NCBI RefSeq assembly: GCF_013376045.1
Contig: NZ_JABMJG010000004.1
Coordinates: 62,001 to 126,000, forward strand
DNA from: Variovorax sp. SG517
GTDB lineage: Bacteria > Pseudomonadota > Gammaproteobacteria > Burkholderiales > Burkholderiaceae_C
Direction: 5' to 3'
Length of the DNA: 64,000 nucleotides
Numbering within the stretch: the first letter of the stretch is position 1; each line of letters begins with the position of its first letter. Of this stretch, positions 36,174-44,797 are shown piece by piece. The position numbers and the translations under genes were made by a program. The notes below the pieces were generated by a model, which was given only the letters and a program-made list of their open reading frames with translations, did not search any database and was not told the origin of the DNA.

Positions 36174-37307
36174 TCAGGCCAGGCGCACGACGCGGCGTTC
36201 GCTCTCGTCGTCCGAAGTGAAGGCCAGCAGGTCGAGGGCTTCCTGCTCCACGCCGGCGCGATCGGCCTTCGACCAGCGGCCGAAGGGCTCCAGCAGCACG
36301 TTGGCGACGTTCCTGCCCTTGTTCTTGCCGCGCTCGATCTTCCACACGCCCGCGACGAAGCCGTCGAGCAGAACCGTGCCGCGAACGATGCCGTTGACGG
36401 TGAACACGCGTGCGCGATGCGCCTCGCTGAGGATGCGGCTGCGGTCTGCGTGCGAAAGCAGCAGGTTGTCCCACTCGGCCACGAGGCGCGGCGGCGCGGG
36501 TGTGTCGGGGTCAGGGCGCGGCGCACGAGGCAGGTCGAACAGCTCCTGGCCGTCTTCGCCCGCAAACACGCGCAGCTGCGGACGCAGGCGTTCGACAACT
36601 GCCTTCCACCCCGTGAGGCCCGACCATGCACCGGCATCGGCCAGCGTGGCCGGGCCGAAGGCGGCAAGGTAGCGCAGCAGCATGTCGTCCTGCGTGGCGG
36701 GAGAGGCTTCCACAGCCTCCCCGAGCCAATCGCCCAATGGCTGCAGCACCGCGCTCTGGTGCGAGTTCCAGGTGCCGCCCGGCGGCAGGTGCACGAGCGG
36801 CAGGTTGTTGCGGATCAGCGCGGCGAGCGATGCGGCCTCGCGGCCCGTCCACTGCAGGCCCAGCGCCTGGCCGAGCTCGGCGCCGGTACGCGGCCGTTCG
36901 CCGAGCAGTACGCGCCCCGCCGCGATCACCGCCGCGCGATCGAGCCCTTCGAGTTCCTTCCTGTGCGTGCTGCCCAGCAGCCCTCGCTGATGCACGGGCT
37001 CCAGCAGCGGGCGCCATGCCAGCGCGTCCTGCGCGGTCATCAGGTGCAGCGTCGCGCGCAGGGTCGACATGCGCACGATGCGGCGTCTTCGCAGGGCCTC
37101 GGTGAGCTGTTCGCGACGGAAGCCCTCGATGCGGCTCCAGAGGCCGATGTAGGGCGGATTGGGTGCCTGCGCCTGCAGCCCGGCCAGGCGCTCGACGGCC
37201 TGTGTCGCGCTCAGCCTGCGCCGCTCCAGCAACATCTGCCGCTCCAGCGTGGCGCGGTTCAGCGCGCGCAGGCTCAGAACTTCTCGTGCGGCGCGAGGTA
37301 TCGCCAT
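36174..37307 (-). CDS. Winged-helix DNA-binding protein (HTH_42/YcaQ-like)
   Basis: A 377-residue protein of the winged helix-turn-helix family that includes YcaQ/AlkX, some members of which are DNA glycosylases for crosslinks or alkylated bases. Landmarks are SATQAVERLAGLQAQAPNPP, GLWSRIEGF, RIVRMSTLRATLHLMTAQDA, PRLVAEWDNLLLSHADRSRI and the C-terminal GTVLLDGFVAGVWKI. The ATG at 37307 gives a 34-nt overlap with the end of the pseudouridine synthase gene. Repair activity is known for only part of the family, so it is not claimed here. Confidence 0.78.
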   Translation of the reverse strand: MAIPRAAREVLSLRALNRATLERQMLLERRRLSATQAVERLAGLQAQAPNPPYIGLWSRIEGFRREQLTEALRRRRIVRMSTLRATLHLMTAQDALAWRPLLEPVHQRGLLGSTHRKELEGLDRAAVIAAGRVLLGERPRTGAELGQALGLQWTGREAASLAALIRNNLPLVHLPPGGTWNSHQSAVLQPLGDWLGEAVEASPATQDDMLLRYLAAFGPATLADAGAWSGLTGWKAVVERLRPQLRVFAGEDGQELFDLPRAPRPDPDTPAPPRLVAEWDNLLLSHADRSRILSEAHRARVFTVNGIVRGTVLLDGFVAGVWKIERGKNKGRNVANVLLEPFGRWSKADRAGVEQEALDLLAFTSDDESERRVVRLA

Positions 37308-38131
37308 TGCCCCAGCGGCAGGTTGCCGAGCATCACCCGGCCGATGCGCACGCGCTTCAGGCCGACCACCTTCAGGCCCACCAGCTCGCACATGCGGCGG
37401 ATCTGCCGCTTCTTGCCCTCGGTGAGCACGAAGCGCAGCTGCTCGGGGTTCTGCCAGTCGACGCGCGCGGGCTTCAGCGCCTGCCCGTCGAGGCTCAGGC
37501 CGTGGCGCAGCTTCGCGAGCATGGCCTTCGGAAAGACCGCCTGCACGTTGGTGGTGACGGGGTCGTCGTCGTCCAGCCGCACCAACTGGCCCGTGGGCGC
37601 GGGCTGGCCCAGGCCGTGGTAGGCCACGCGCACGAGGTACTCCTTCTCCATCGTCGAGTCCTCGCCGATGAGCTGGCGTGCGATGCGCCCGTCCTGCGTC
37701 ATGACCAGCAGGCCGGTGGAGTCGATGTCGAGCCGGCCGCAGGGCGCGAGGCCGCGCAGCTGCTTGGGGCTGAAGAAGAAGCGCGCGTTGTCGTCGGCCC
37801 AGCGGTTCTGCGGCGTGAAGAGCTTGACCGCCGGGTCGTGCCCGTCCTCGGCCTGCCCGCTCACGTAGCCGATGGGCTTGTTGATGAGGATGGTGACCTG
37901 GCTGGCCTGCTGGCCCTTGGCAGCCTTGTCGACCTCGATGCGGTCGGCCGGCGTGACCTTCACGCCCATCTCGGCCGGCCTGCCGTTGACCTTCACCCAG
38001 CCGTTGGCGATCCATTCGTCGGCTTCGCGGCGCGAGCACAGCTTGAGGTCGGCCATGCGCTTGTTGAGGCGCACGGCATCGGCGGGGGAGGAAGATGGCT
38101 CTGTCATCGGGGCTTGATCGGAATGCGGCAC
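37274..38131 (-). CDS. rluF: 23S rRNA pseudouridine synthase, RluF-type
   Basis: A 285-residue pseudouridine synthase of the RsuA/RluB/E/F group. The N-terminal S4 RNA-binding domain is RLNKRMADLKLCSRREADEW, and the catalytic domain has the aspartate in CGRLDIDSTGLLVMTQDG and the GKKRQIRRMCELVGL ending. RluF in E. coli makes pseudouridine 2604 in 23S rRNA; assignment to F rather than B or E rests on overall pattern. A GTG start at 38131 has AGGA nine nt upstream; an ATG at 38107 is the alternative. It is divergent from the NAD salvage genes. Confidence 0.85.
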   Translation of the reverse strand: MPHSDQAPMTEPSSSPADAVRLNKRMADLKLCSRREADEWIANGWVKVNGRPAEMGVKVTPADRIEVDKAAKGQQASQVTILINKPIGYVSGQAEDGHDPAVKLFTPQNRWADDNARFFFSPKQLRGLAPCGRLDIDSTGLLVMTQDGRIARQLIGEDSTMEKEYLVRVAYHGLGQPAPTGQLVRLDDDDPVTTNVQAVFPKAMLAKLRHGLSLDGQALKPARVDWQNPEQLRFVLTEGKKRQIRRMCELVGLKVVGLKRVRIGRVMLGNLPLGQWRYLAPHEKF

Positions 38132-38188
38132 CGATGCTATCCTGAACCCAGACGCGAGTTGATCGCGTTATTTTTGGGGGATTCCCAA

Positions 38189-39259
38189 GTGAGCACACGC
38201 AAGTACCAGTACGCCATCGTCATCGGGCGCTTCCAGCCCGTTCATTTCGGACATCAACGACTCATCGAGGAAGGCCTTCGCGCCGCCGAGCGGGTCATCG
38301 TGGTGGTCGGCTCCGACCGTCAGCCGCGCAGCGTCAAGAACCCCTTCACCTTCGATGAACGCGAGCGCATGGTGCGCGCCTGCCTTCGCGGCACCGAGCA
38401 GATGCGCGTCAGCGTGGTCGGCGTGGGCGACTCGCCCTACAACGACCAGATCTGGATCGCGTCGATCCAGTCGGCGGTCGAGCGGCTCATCGCCCAGGAC
38501 GGCCACGCGCCCGCCAAGGCCAAGGTGGCGCTGGTGGGGCACCTGAAGGACGCGTCGAGCTACTACCTCAAGCTCTTCCCGCACTGGGAGTTCGTCGGCC
38601 AGAACAGCGTGGAAAGCCTCAACGCCACCGACGTGCGCAGCCTCTACTTCGACCCCGAGAACCGCGGCCAGCTCGCGCGCGCCGACCTGCCCGACGGCAC
38701 CGCGGCCTTTCTCGACCAGTTCACCCGCACGGCCGACTACGCCGAGCTCTGCGAGGAGCGCGCCTTCCTCGCCGACTACCGCGACAAGTACCGCTATGCG
38801 GGCAGCGAATTCCCGCCGATCTACACCACGGTCGATGCTGTGGTGGTCGAGGCCGGCCACATCCTGCTGGTGCAGCGCAAGTTCCATCCCGGCAAGGGCA
38901 CCTGGGCGCTGCCCGGCGGCTTCGTCGGCCAGCACGAGCGGCTGCAGGACGCGGCCATCCGCGAGCTGAAGGAAGAAACCCGCCTGAAGGTGCCGGTGCC
39001 CGTGCTCAACGGCAGCATGAAGGCCAGCCACGTGTTTGACGCGCCCGACCGCTCGCAGCGCGGCCGCACCATCACGCACGGCTTCTTCTTCGAGCTGGCG
39101 CACAACCAGTGGACGGGCCTGTCCGAGGTGCGCGCCGACGACGACGCGGCCGAGGTGCGCTGGGTGCCCATTGCCGAGTTCCTCGACATGCAGGAGCGCA
39201 TCTACGAAGACCACTTCTTCATCGCGAATCATTTTTTGGGTGGCCTGGGCAAGAACTGA
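38189..39259 (+). CDS. nadM: Bifunctional NMN adenylyltransferase / Nudix hydrolase
   Basis: A two-domain protein of 356 residues. Residues 1-190 are a NadM-type nucleotidyltransferase with IGRFQPVHFGHQRLIEEGL and the ATP-site end ESLNATDVRSLYF, which joins NMN and ATP into NAD. From about 205 a Nudix domain follows with the box GGFVGQHERLQDAAIRELKE then ETRL, in which the usual Gly is Arg. A similar fusion in Synechocystis has been characterised as NMNAT plus ADP-ribose pyrophosphatase. The GTG at 38189 has GGGGGA seven nt upstream. It is followed by the NAMPT gene. Confidence 0.92.
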   Translation: MSTRKYQYAIVIGRFQPVHFGHQRLIEEGLRAAERVIVVVGSDRQPRSVKNPFTFDERERMVRACLRGTEQMRVSVVGVGDSPYNDQIWIASIQSAVERLIAQDGHAPAKAKVALVGHLKDASSYYLKLFPHWEFVGQNSVESLNATDVRSLYFDPENRGQLARADLPDGTAAFLDQFTRTADYAELCEERAFLADYRDKYRYAGSEFPPIYTTVDAVVVEAGHILLVQRKFHPGKGTWALPGGFVGQHERLQDAAIRELKEETRLKVPVPVLNGSMKASHVFDAPDRSQRGRTITHGFFFELAHNQWTGLSEVRADDDAAEVRWVPIAEFLDMQERIYEDHFFIANHFLGGLGKN

Positions 39260-39283
39260 ACGCCCGGCCTTGTCAGCAAGAAC

Positions 39284-39304
39284 GGCACCCGGTTGACGGG
39301 TGCC
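39284..39304 (+). promoter_or_regulatory. Perfect 8-bp hairpin before nadV
   Basis: Arms GGCACCCG and CGGGTGCC enclose a 5-nt loop in the 65-nt gap between the NAD synthesis gene and nadV. No T run follows. It could stabilise or attenuate the two-gene message; that is inference. Confidence 0.45.
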
Positions 39305-39324
39305 ACAGTGAAAGGAGCTTTCAC

Positions 39325-40770
39325 ATGAACCGCAATCTCTCCTCCTCGCCCCTGGGCAACAACCTGCTGCTGCGTACCGACTCCTACAAGGTCTCGCACT
39401 GGATGCAGTACCCGCCCGGCACGCAGACGGTGTACAGCTACATCGAGTCGCGCGGCGGCATATTCAGCCACTCGCTGTTCTTCGGGCTGCAGGCCTACCT
39501 GCGCGAATACCTGCAGACGCCGGTGACGCGCGACGACGTCGAGGAAGCAGCCGCGCTCATGGCCGTGCACGGCGAGCCCTTCAACCGCGAGGGCTGGCTG
39601 CGGCTGATCGAGAAGCACGGCGGACTGATGCCGGTGCGCATCCGCGCCGTGCCCGAGGGCAGCGTGACGCCGGTGCACAACGTGCTGGCGACCATCGAGA
39701 ACACCGACCCCGAGTTCTTCTGGGTCACGAGCTTCCTCGAGACCGAACTGCTGCGCGCCATCTGGTACCCCACCACGGTGGCCACGCTCTCGGCCGCCGC
39801 GCGCACCACGCTGCTGCGCTACCTGGAAGCGACCTGCGACGACCCCCAGGGGCAGATCGCCTTCAGGCTGCACGACTTCGGCGCGCGCGGCGTGTCGAGC
39901 CTCGAATCGGCCGCGCTCGGCGGCATGGCGCACCTGGTGAACTTCATGGGCACCGACACGCTGGCCGCGCTGGTGGCGGCGCGCCGCTACTACGACTGCG
40001 ACGTGGCGGGCTTCTCCATTCCCGCCGCCGAGCACAGCACCATCACCGGCTGGGGCCGCGACCATGAATCAGACGCATACAGCAACATGGTCGACCAGTT
40101 CGGCAAGCCCGGCGCAACCTTTGCGGTGGTGAGCGACAGTTACGACATCTTCAATGCCTGCGCGCGCATCTGGGGCGACGAGTTGAAGGCGAAGGTGGTG
40201 GCCTCGGGCGCCACGCTGGTGGTGCGGCCGGACTCGGGCGACCCGGCCGAAACCACGCTGAAGGTGGCGCGCATCCTGGCCGACCGCTTCGGCACCACGA
40301 CCAATGCCAAGGGCTTCCGCGTGCTGAACAACGTGCGCATCATCCAGGGCGATGGAGTGAACCTCGACTCGCTGCGACTGTGCCTGTCGAACTTCTATCA
40401 CAACGGTTTCTCCACCGAGAACATCTCCTTCGGCATGGGCGGCGGGCTGCTGCAGCAGGTCAACCGCGACACCATGCAGTGGGCGATGAAGTGCTCGGCG
40501 ATGCAGGTGAACGGCGAGTGGCGCGACGTGTACAAGTCGCCCGTTGGCGATGTGGGCAAGGCTTCGAAGAAGGGGCGTCTTGCCTTGGTGCGCAATGCGA
40601 ACGACATTGAAACCACTGTGCGTGAAGAGATGCTGGCGGCGGGCCAGGCCGACTTGCTGCAGACGGTGTTCGAGAACGGGCGCATCGTCGAGAGCACGAC
40701 TTTCGATGCTGTGCGTGAGCGTGCTGCTGCAGGGGTGAATCAGTTCATCACTTCGCGGGCGCCGCTCTGA
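39325..40770 (+). CDS. nadV: Nicotinamide phosphoribosyltransferase (NAMPT/NadV)
   Basis: A 481-residue enzyme that condenses nicotinamide with PRPP to give NMN. It has the family landmarks LLRTDSYKVSHWMQYPPGTQ, FRLHDFGARGVSSLESAALG, VVRPDSGDPAETTLK and ISFGMGGGLLQQVNRDTMQW, and its length fits human NAMPT and bacterial NadV rather than the shorter nicotinate enzyme PncB. AAGGAG lies eight nt before the ATG. Together with the preceding bifunctional enzyme it makes a complete two-step salvage from nicotinamide to NAD. Confidence 0.95.
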   Translation: MNRNLSSSPLGNNLLLRTDSYKVSHWMQYPPGTQTVYSYIESRGGIFSHSLFFGLQAYLREYLQTPVTRDDVEEAAALMAVHGEPFNREGWLRLIEKHGGLMPVRIRAVPEGSVTPVHNVLATIENTDPEFFWVTSFLETELLRAIWYPTTVATLSAAARTTLLRYLEATCDDPQGQIAFRLHDFGARGVSSLESAALGGMAHLVNFMGTDTLAALVAARRYYDCDVAGFSIPAAEHSTITGWGRDHESDAYSNMVDQFGKPGATFAVVSDSYDIFNACARIWGDELKAKVVASGATLVVRPDSGDPAETTLKVARILADRFGTTTNAKGFRVLNNVRIIQGDGVNLDSLRLCLSNFYHNGFSTENISFGMGGGLLQQVNRDTMQWAMKCSAMQVNGEWRDVYKSPVGDVGKASKKGRLALVRNANDIETTVREEMLAAGQADLLQTVFENGRIVESTTFDAVRERAAAGVNQFITSRAPL

Positions 40771-40794
40771 TTCCAGGGCATGTGGAGTCATTCG

Positions 40795-41052
40795 GGGCCT
40801 GTGCACAGGCCACCGGGTACTCCCCTCCGCGAATGTCCCCCGGGCCTGCGGCCCTCCTCCTTTATTTCGCTGCGGGGAGCACCCGATGCCCTGTGCACCA
40901 CGAGCGCTGCCGTTGTGCTGGCCGATCCACGAGTGCTCTGAACGATCGCGCCGATGGGGTACCTTGCGCAGCGAAATAAAGGAGGAGGGGCGAAGCCCCG
41001 GGGGACATTCGCGGAGCAAGGTACCCCGTCGGCGTGATCGCGCCCCGAACAA
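40795..41052 (-). repeat. Dispersed repeat element A, copy 2 (nested palindromes)
   Basis: This fills most of the 342-nt gap after nadV. The two palindromic units (40814-40885 and 40956-41027, 72 bp each) appear in the reverse order and orientation of copy 1, and both outer flanks (GGCCTGTGCAC side and the GGCGTGATC-CGCCCCGAA side) match copy 1 in reverse complement. The 70-bp spacer between units is conserved only at its ends. No gene is supported inside; the upstream end may act as a terminator for nadV. Confidence 0.85.
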
Positions 41053-41112
41053 CAGACCCAAAGGCACTGCCACACGCCATCGCCATAATCCGCCGCGCAA
41101 ACCCCGGATTCC

Positions 41113-42255
41113 ATGACCAAACTCCTGATCCTCAGCGTGAGTGCCGGCAACGGCCACGTGCGTGCAGCACAGGCGCTTGCCGCCACCGCCCAGTCTCTCG
41201 CCCCGCCCTGCACGGCGGTCCACATCGACGCGATGGCCCATGTGGCCGCGGGGTTCCGCAAGGTCTACACCGACTGGTACATCCAGCTCGTGAATCGCGC
41301 GCCCGAGCTGTGGTCGTACCTGCACCAGCGCACCGACGTCACGCCGCACCATGCGCCCTCGCAACGCCTGCGCCGCGGCATCGAGCGGCTGAGCACCGGC
41401 GCGCTGGTGCGCGAGATCCGCCGCGAGAAGCCCGACGCGGTGGTCTGCACCCACTTCCTGCCGGCCGAGCTGCTGATGCGCGAGCGCAACCGCGGCCGCA
41501 TCGACTACCCCGTGTGGCTGCAGATCACCGACTACGACCTGCACAACATGTGGCTGGTGCCGGGCATGGCAGGCTACCTCGCGGCGACGGAAGAAGTGGC
41601 CTTCCGCCTGCGGGCGCGCGGTATTCCGGCCGAGCGCATCCACGTCACCGGCATTCCGGTGATGCCGGCCTTCTCCGAACCCGATGCGCCCTCGCTGGCG
41701 CGCGATGCCTGCGTGGCCGGGCTCGGTCTCGATCCTTCGCGGCCGGTGCTGCTGATGGCTTCGGGCGGCGCGGGCGTGGGCGATCTGCCGAGCATGGTCG
41801 AGCGCGTGCTCGGCCTTGGCGGCGAAGGCAGCTTCCAGGTCATTGCCGTGGCGGGCCGCAACGTGGAGGCACACGGCAAGCTCGAGGCGCTGGCCAGGCG
41901 CTATCCGGGGCGCGTGGTGGCCATCGGCTTCACCAACGAAATGCACAGGATGATGGCCGCGGCCGACCTGGTGGTGACCAAGCCCGGCGGCCTCACGGTG
42001 TCGGAGTGCCTCGCGCTGGGCAAGCCGATGCTGCTGATCTCGCCCATTCCGGGCCAGGAAGAACACAACGCCGGCTTCCTGATGGAAGAAGGCGCGGCCT
42101 GGCTGGCCTACGACGCCATCGGCCTCGACTACAAGGTGGCGCGCCTCATGGCCGATCCGGCCAAGCTCGCGAGCATGGCGACGCGCAGCCGCGCGCTGGG
42201 CAAGCCGCAGGCGGCGCGATCGGTGCTGAGCCACGTGCTGGGAACGCCCGCATGA
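41113..42255 (+). CDS. MGDG synthase/UgtP-like glycosyltransferase
   Basis: A 380-residue GT-B enzyme of family 28, resembling plant MGDG synthase and UgtP. The N-terminal loop is LSVSAGNGHVRAAQAL, and the donor site is DLVVTKPGGLTVSECLALGK followed by IPGQEEHNAGFL. Family members move hexoses to diacylglycerol and related lipids at the inner membrane face. The enzyme is the first of three genes joined by ATGA overlaps. Which sugar and lipid it uses cannot be seen from sequence. Confidence 0.87.
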   Translation: MTKLLILSVSAGNGHVRAAQALAATAQSLAPPCTAVHIDAMAHVAAGFRKVYTDWYIQLVNRAPELWSYLHQRTDVTPHHAPSQRLRRGIERLSTGALVREIRREKPDAVVCTHFLPAELLMRERNRGRIDYPVWLQITDYDLHNMWLVPGMAGYLAATEEVAFRLRARGIPAERIHVTGIPVMPAFSEPDAPSLARDACVAGLGLDPSRPVLLMASGGAGVGDLPSMVERVLGLGGEGSFQVIAVAGRNVEAHGKLEALARRYPGRVVAIGFTNEMHRMMAAADLVVTKPGGLTVSECLALGKPMLLISPIPGQEEHNAGFLMEEGAAWLAYDAIGLDYKVARLMADPAKLASMATRSRALGKPQAARSVLSHVLGTPA

Positions 42256-42749
42256 GCCCCGCCGTCGAAAAGACGAGCGTGGCCCGCACGCTCGGTTACC
42301 TGGCGTGGGTCATCGTCATGGCCTTCTTCTTCGCCAACGCCGAGATCCAGATCGAAGGCGGCGCCGGCTGGGCCACGTCGCTTCCCACATGGCGCATCGA
42401 GAACAGCATCTGGCTCGACCTCTTCTGGGGCGGCCGCGCGATGACGGGCTACCACGCCTGGGTCTTCACCTTCATGGCGCTGGTGTTCTTCTCGCCGCTG
42501 GCCTTCAACGGACGCTGGACGTGGCGCGACGCGGGGCTGGCCGCGGCGGGCCTGATCGTGTTCTGGGTCTGCGAGGACTTCACCTGGTTTCTCATCAACC
42601 CGGCCTTCGGCTGGGAGCGCTTCAACCCGGTGGATGCGTTCTGGCACAAGCACTGGCTGTGGGGCGCGCCTGTGGACTACTGGGGCGGCCTCGCGGTGGC
42701 GGCGATCATCCTGGCGACGCGGCACTGGCCGCGCAAGGGCGGCCGATGA
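42252..42749 (+). CDS. Four-helix integral membrane protein, unknown function
   Basis: A 165-residue membrane protein with four likely membrane segments (about residues 12-30, 68-88, 97-113 and 142-158). It is rich in Trp and Phe, with conserved-looking polar spots CEDFTWFLINPAFGW and FWHKHWLWG between helices 3 and 4. No family is recognised. ATG overlaps the glycosyltransferase stop, and its stop overlaps the phosphatase start (ATGA at both junctions), so it is made together with a glycolipid-type enzyme and a phosphatase. A lipid-handling role is an inference from that context. Confidence 0.75.
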   Translation: MSPAVEKTSVARTLGYLAWVIVMAFFFANAEIQIEGGAGWATSLPTWRIENSIWLDLFWGGRAMTGYHAWVFTFMALVFFSPLAFNGRWTWRDAGLAAAGLIVFWVCEDFTWFLINPAFGWERFNPVDAFWHKHWLWGAPVDYWGGLAVAAIILATRHWPRKGGR

Positions 42750-43327
42750 GCAGCAGCAACAGCAGAAGAAGACGCAAGGAACGCGGGCAGGAGCCCGTCG
42801 CCGAGGTACCGCGCCCCGGCCACTGGGCCGATCCGCTGGACGCGCTGGGCGTGGAGAACCTGCACCGCATCACGCCCACGCTGTACCGCAGCGCGCAGCC
42901 GAAGCGCTCCAATCTCGCCGCGCTGCAGTCGCTGGGCATCCGCACGGTGGTGAGCCTGCGCTCGTTCAACGACGACCGGAAAGTGTTCGCAGGAAGCGGC
43001 ATCCGGCTGGTGCGCGTGCCGATCAACACCTGGTCCATCGACGACGCCAAGGTGCTGCGGGCGCTGCAGGCCATTCGCGCGGCCGAGAAGCAGGGCCCGG
43101 TGCTCATCCACTGCATGCACGGCGCCGACCGCACCGGCGTGGTCGCAGCGGTCTACCGCATGGCGCTGCAGGACTGGGACAAGGACAGCGCCCGCCAGGA
43201 GATGCTGCGCGGCGGCTACGGCTACCACACGCTGTGGCGCAACATCCCGCGCTACATCGAGCGGCTCGACCCGGCCGCCATGCGCGACGCGCTGGCCCAG
43301 GCGCCTGCGATTCCGGTGGTGTCCTGA
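42746..43327 (+). CDS. Tyrosine/dual-specificity phosphatase family protein
   Basis: A 193-residue phosphatase with the active-site signature HCMHGADRTG (Cys nucleophile, Arg in the phosphate loop). The upstream stretch ITPTLYRSAQPKRSNLAALQ with LGIRTVVSLRSFNDDR is typical of the Siw14/DSP-type group. A highly basic N-terminus (SRRRRKERG) could bind acidic lipid headgroups. The gene is the last of the three coupled by ATGA overlaps. Related phosphatases act on phosphotyrosine, inositol pyrophosphate or phosphatidylglycerophosphate; the glycosyltransferase neighbour makes a lipid substrate plausible. Confidence 0.85.
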   Translation: MSSSNSRRRRKERGQEPVAEVPRPGHWADPLDALGVENLHRITPTLYRSAQPKRSNLAALQSLGIRTVVSLRSFNDDRKVFAGSGIRLVRVPINTWSIDDAKVLRALQAIRAAEKQGPVLIHCMHGADRTGVVAAVYRMALQDWDKDSARQEMLRGGYGYHTLWRNIPRYIERLDPAAMRDALAQAPAIPVVS

Positions 43328-43414
43328 AGGCGCCAGCAGGCCGCGAAAGCCGCTCCTATACTGGCCGCCCCGTGGCCGAAGGCCATCCGCGAACCTGACC
43401 AGAAGGGCTCTTCC

Positions 43415-44536
43415 ATGGCACTCCAAATCCGCTCCCTCATCCGCTCCAGCGGCGAACTCGAACTCTCGCTGCACGACGATCCCATTCCCGAGCCGCAGGC
43501 CCACGAAGTGGTGATCCGCGTCGAGGCATCGCCATTGAACCCGTCGGACCTGGGCCTGCTGTTCGGCGCTGCCGACATGAGCACCGCCAAGGCCTTCGGC
43601 ACCGCCGATCGCCCCGTCGTCACCGCCACCGTGCCCGAGCGCGTGCTGCCCGCCATGAAGGCGCGGCTCGACGAATCGATGCCGGTCGGCAACGAAGGCG
43701 CGGGCGTGGTGGTGAAGGCTGGCTCCTCGCCGCAAGCTCAGGCGCTGCTCGGCAAGACGGTGGCCGCCATCGGCGGCGCGATGTACTCGCAGTACCGCTG
43801 CCTCGCCGCCGCCCAGTGCCTGGAACTGCCGGCGGGCACCACGCCGGCTGAAGGCGCCTCGTGCTTCGTCAACCCCCTCACCTCGCTGAGCATGGTCGAG
43901 ACCATGCGCATGGAAGGCCACAAGGCGCTGGTGCACACCGCCGCCGCGTCCAACCTCGGCCAGATGCTCAACAAGATCTGCCAGAAGGACGGCATCGCCC
44001 TCGTCAACATCGTGCGCAAGCAGGACCAGGAAGACCTGCTGCGCAGCCTCGGCGCCAAGTACGTGTGCAATTCGAGCTCGTCCACCTTCATCGAGGACCT
44101 GACCCAGGCCCTCGCCGAGACCGGCGCCACCCTGGCCTTCGACGCCATCGGCGGCGGCAAGCTCGCGGGCCAGATCCTCGGCTGCATGGAAGCGGCCATC
44201 AACCGCACCGCCAAGGAATACAGCCGCTACGGCTCCAACACCCACAAGCAGGTCTACATCTACGGCGGCCTCGACCGCAGCCCGACCGAGGTGGTGCGCA
44301 ACTTCGGCATGACCTGGGGCATGGGCGGCTGGCTGCTGTTCCCCTTCCTGCAGCGCCTGGGCGACGCCGGCACGCAGCGCCTGAAGGCCCGCGTGGTCGC
44401 CGAACTGAAGACCACGTTCGCGAGCCACTACACGCGCGAGGTTTCGCTGGTGGAGATGCTGCAGCTCGACGCGATTGGCGTGTATGGCAAGCAGGCGACG
44501 GGGGAGAAGTTCTTGCTGAATCCGAACAAGGCCTGA
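43415..44536 (+). CDS. Zinc-binding-type MDR dehydrogenase
   Basis: A 373-residue medium-chain dehydrogenase/reductase. The GroES-like part has HEVVIRVEASPLNPSDLGLL and MPVGNEGAGVVVKAGSS, and the coenzyme domain has ALVHTAAASNLGQMLNKICQ in place of the usual GGVG loop and ATLAFDAIGGGKLAGQIL. This variant form, lacking zinc ligands, is found in a group annotated as alcohol dehydrogenases of unknown substrate. A clear start follows AGAAGGGCTC. No operon partner is seen downstream. Confidence 0.82.
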   Translation: MALQIRSLIRSSGELELSLHDDPIPEPQAHEVVIRVEASPLNPSDLGLLFGAADMSTAKAFGTADRPVVTATVPERVLPAMKARLDESMPVGNEGAGVVVKAGSSPQAQALLGKTVAAIGGAMYSQYRCLAAAQCLELPAGTTPAEGASCFVNPLTSLSMVETMRMEGHKALVHTAAASNLGQMLNKICQKDGIALVNIVRKQDQEDLLRSLGAKYVCNSSSSTFIEDLTQALAETGATLAFDAIGGGKLAGQILGCMEAAINRTAKEYSRYGSNTHKQVYIYGGLDRSPTEVVRNFGMTWGMGGWLLFPFLQRLGDAGTQRLKARVVAELKTTFASHYTREVSLVEMLQLDAIGVYGKQATGEKFLLNPNKA

Positions 44537-44624
44537 TTCGTCTTGCCTGAACAGGTCGCCCGGTACGGCACGGCGCGCCCGCCCCCACTATGCCGGCCGC
44601 TTCGCGGCTTCCCTGCGGTGCTCA

Positions 44625-44688
44625 CGTTTCGCGGGGTCTCGCAGAACTCGCTTCGCTCAAACAGCTGCGAGCCCTTGTCCGCGAAACG
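44625..44688. repeat. Inverted repeat in the gap before kdpE
   Basis: The outer arms CGTTTCGCGG (44625-44634) and CCGCGAAACG (44679-44688) are perfectly inverted, and an inner pair CTCGCAG/CTGCGAG (44638-44644, 44665-44671) extends the structure. The 320-nt gap 44537-44856 holds this repeat and the hairpin at 44777; no gene is supported. Confidence 0.7.
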
Positions 44689-44776
44689 CTGCGCTCCTCG
44701 GCGGCACAGAGGGGTCGAACGCGCCGCGCCGCATACCGGGCTTGTCGTTTCGTTGATGCCGCAGCCCTCACCCCAA

Positions 44777-44797
44777 CCCTCTCCCGGAGGGAGAGGG
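44777..44797. repeat. Palindromic CCCTCTCCC/GGGAGAGGG hairpin
   Basis: A perfect 9-bp stem with a 3-nt loop, preceded by CCCTCACCCCAA. This sequence type is a common intergenic repeat in proteobacteria. It lies between the convergent MDR dehydrogenase and kdpE and may help stop transcription, though no T run follows. Confidence 0.65.
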
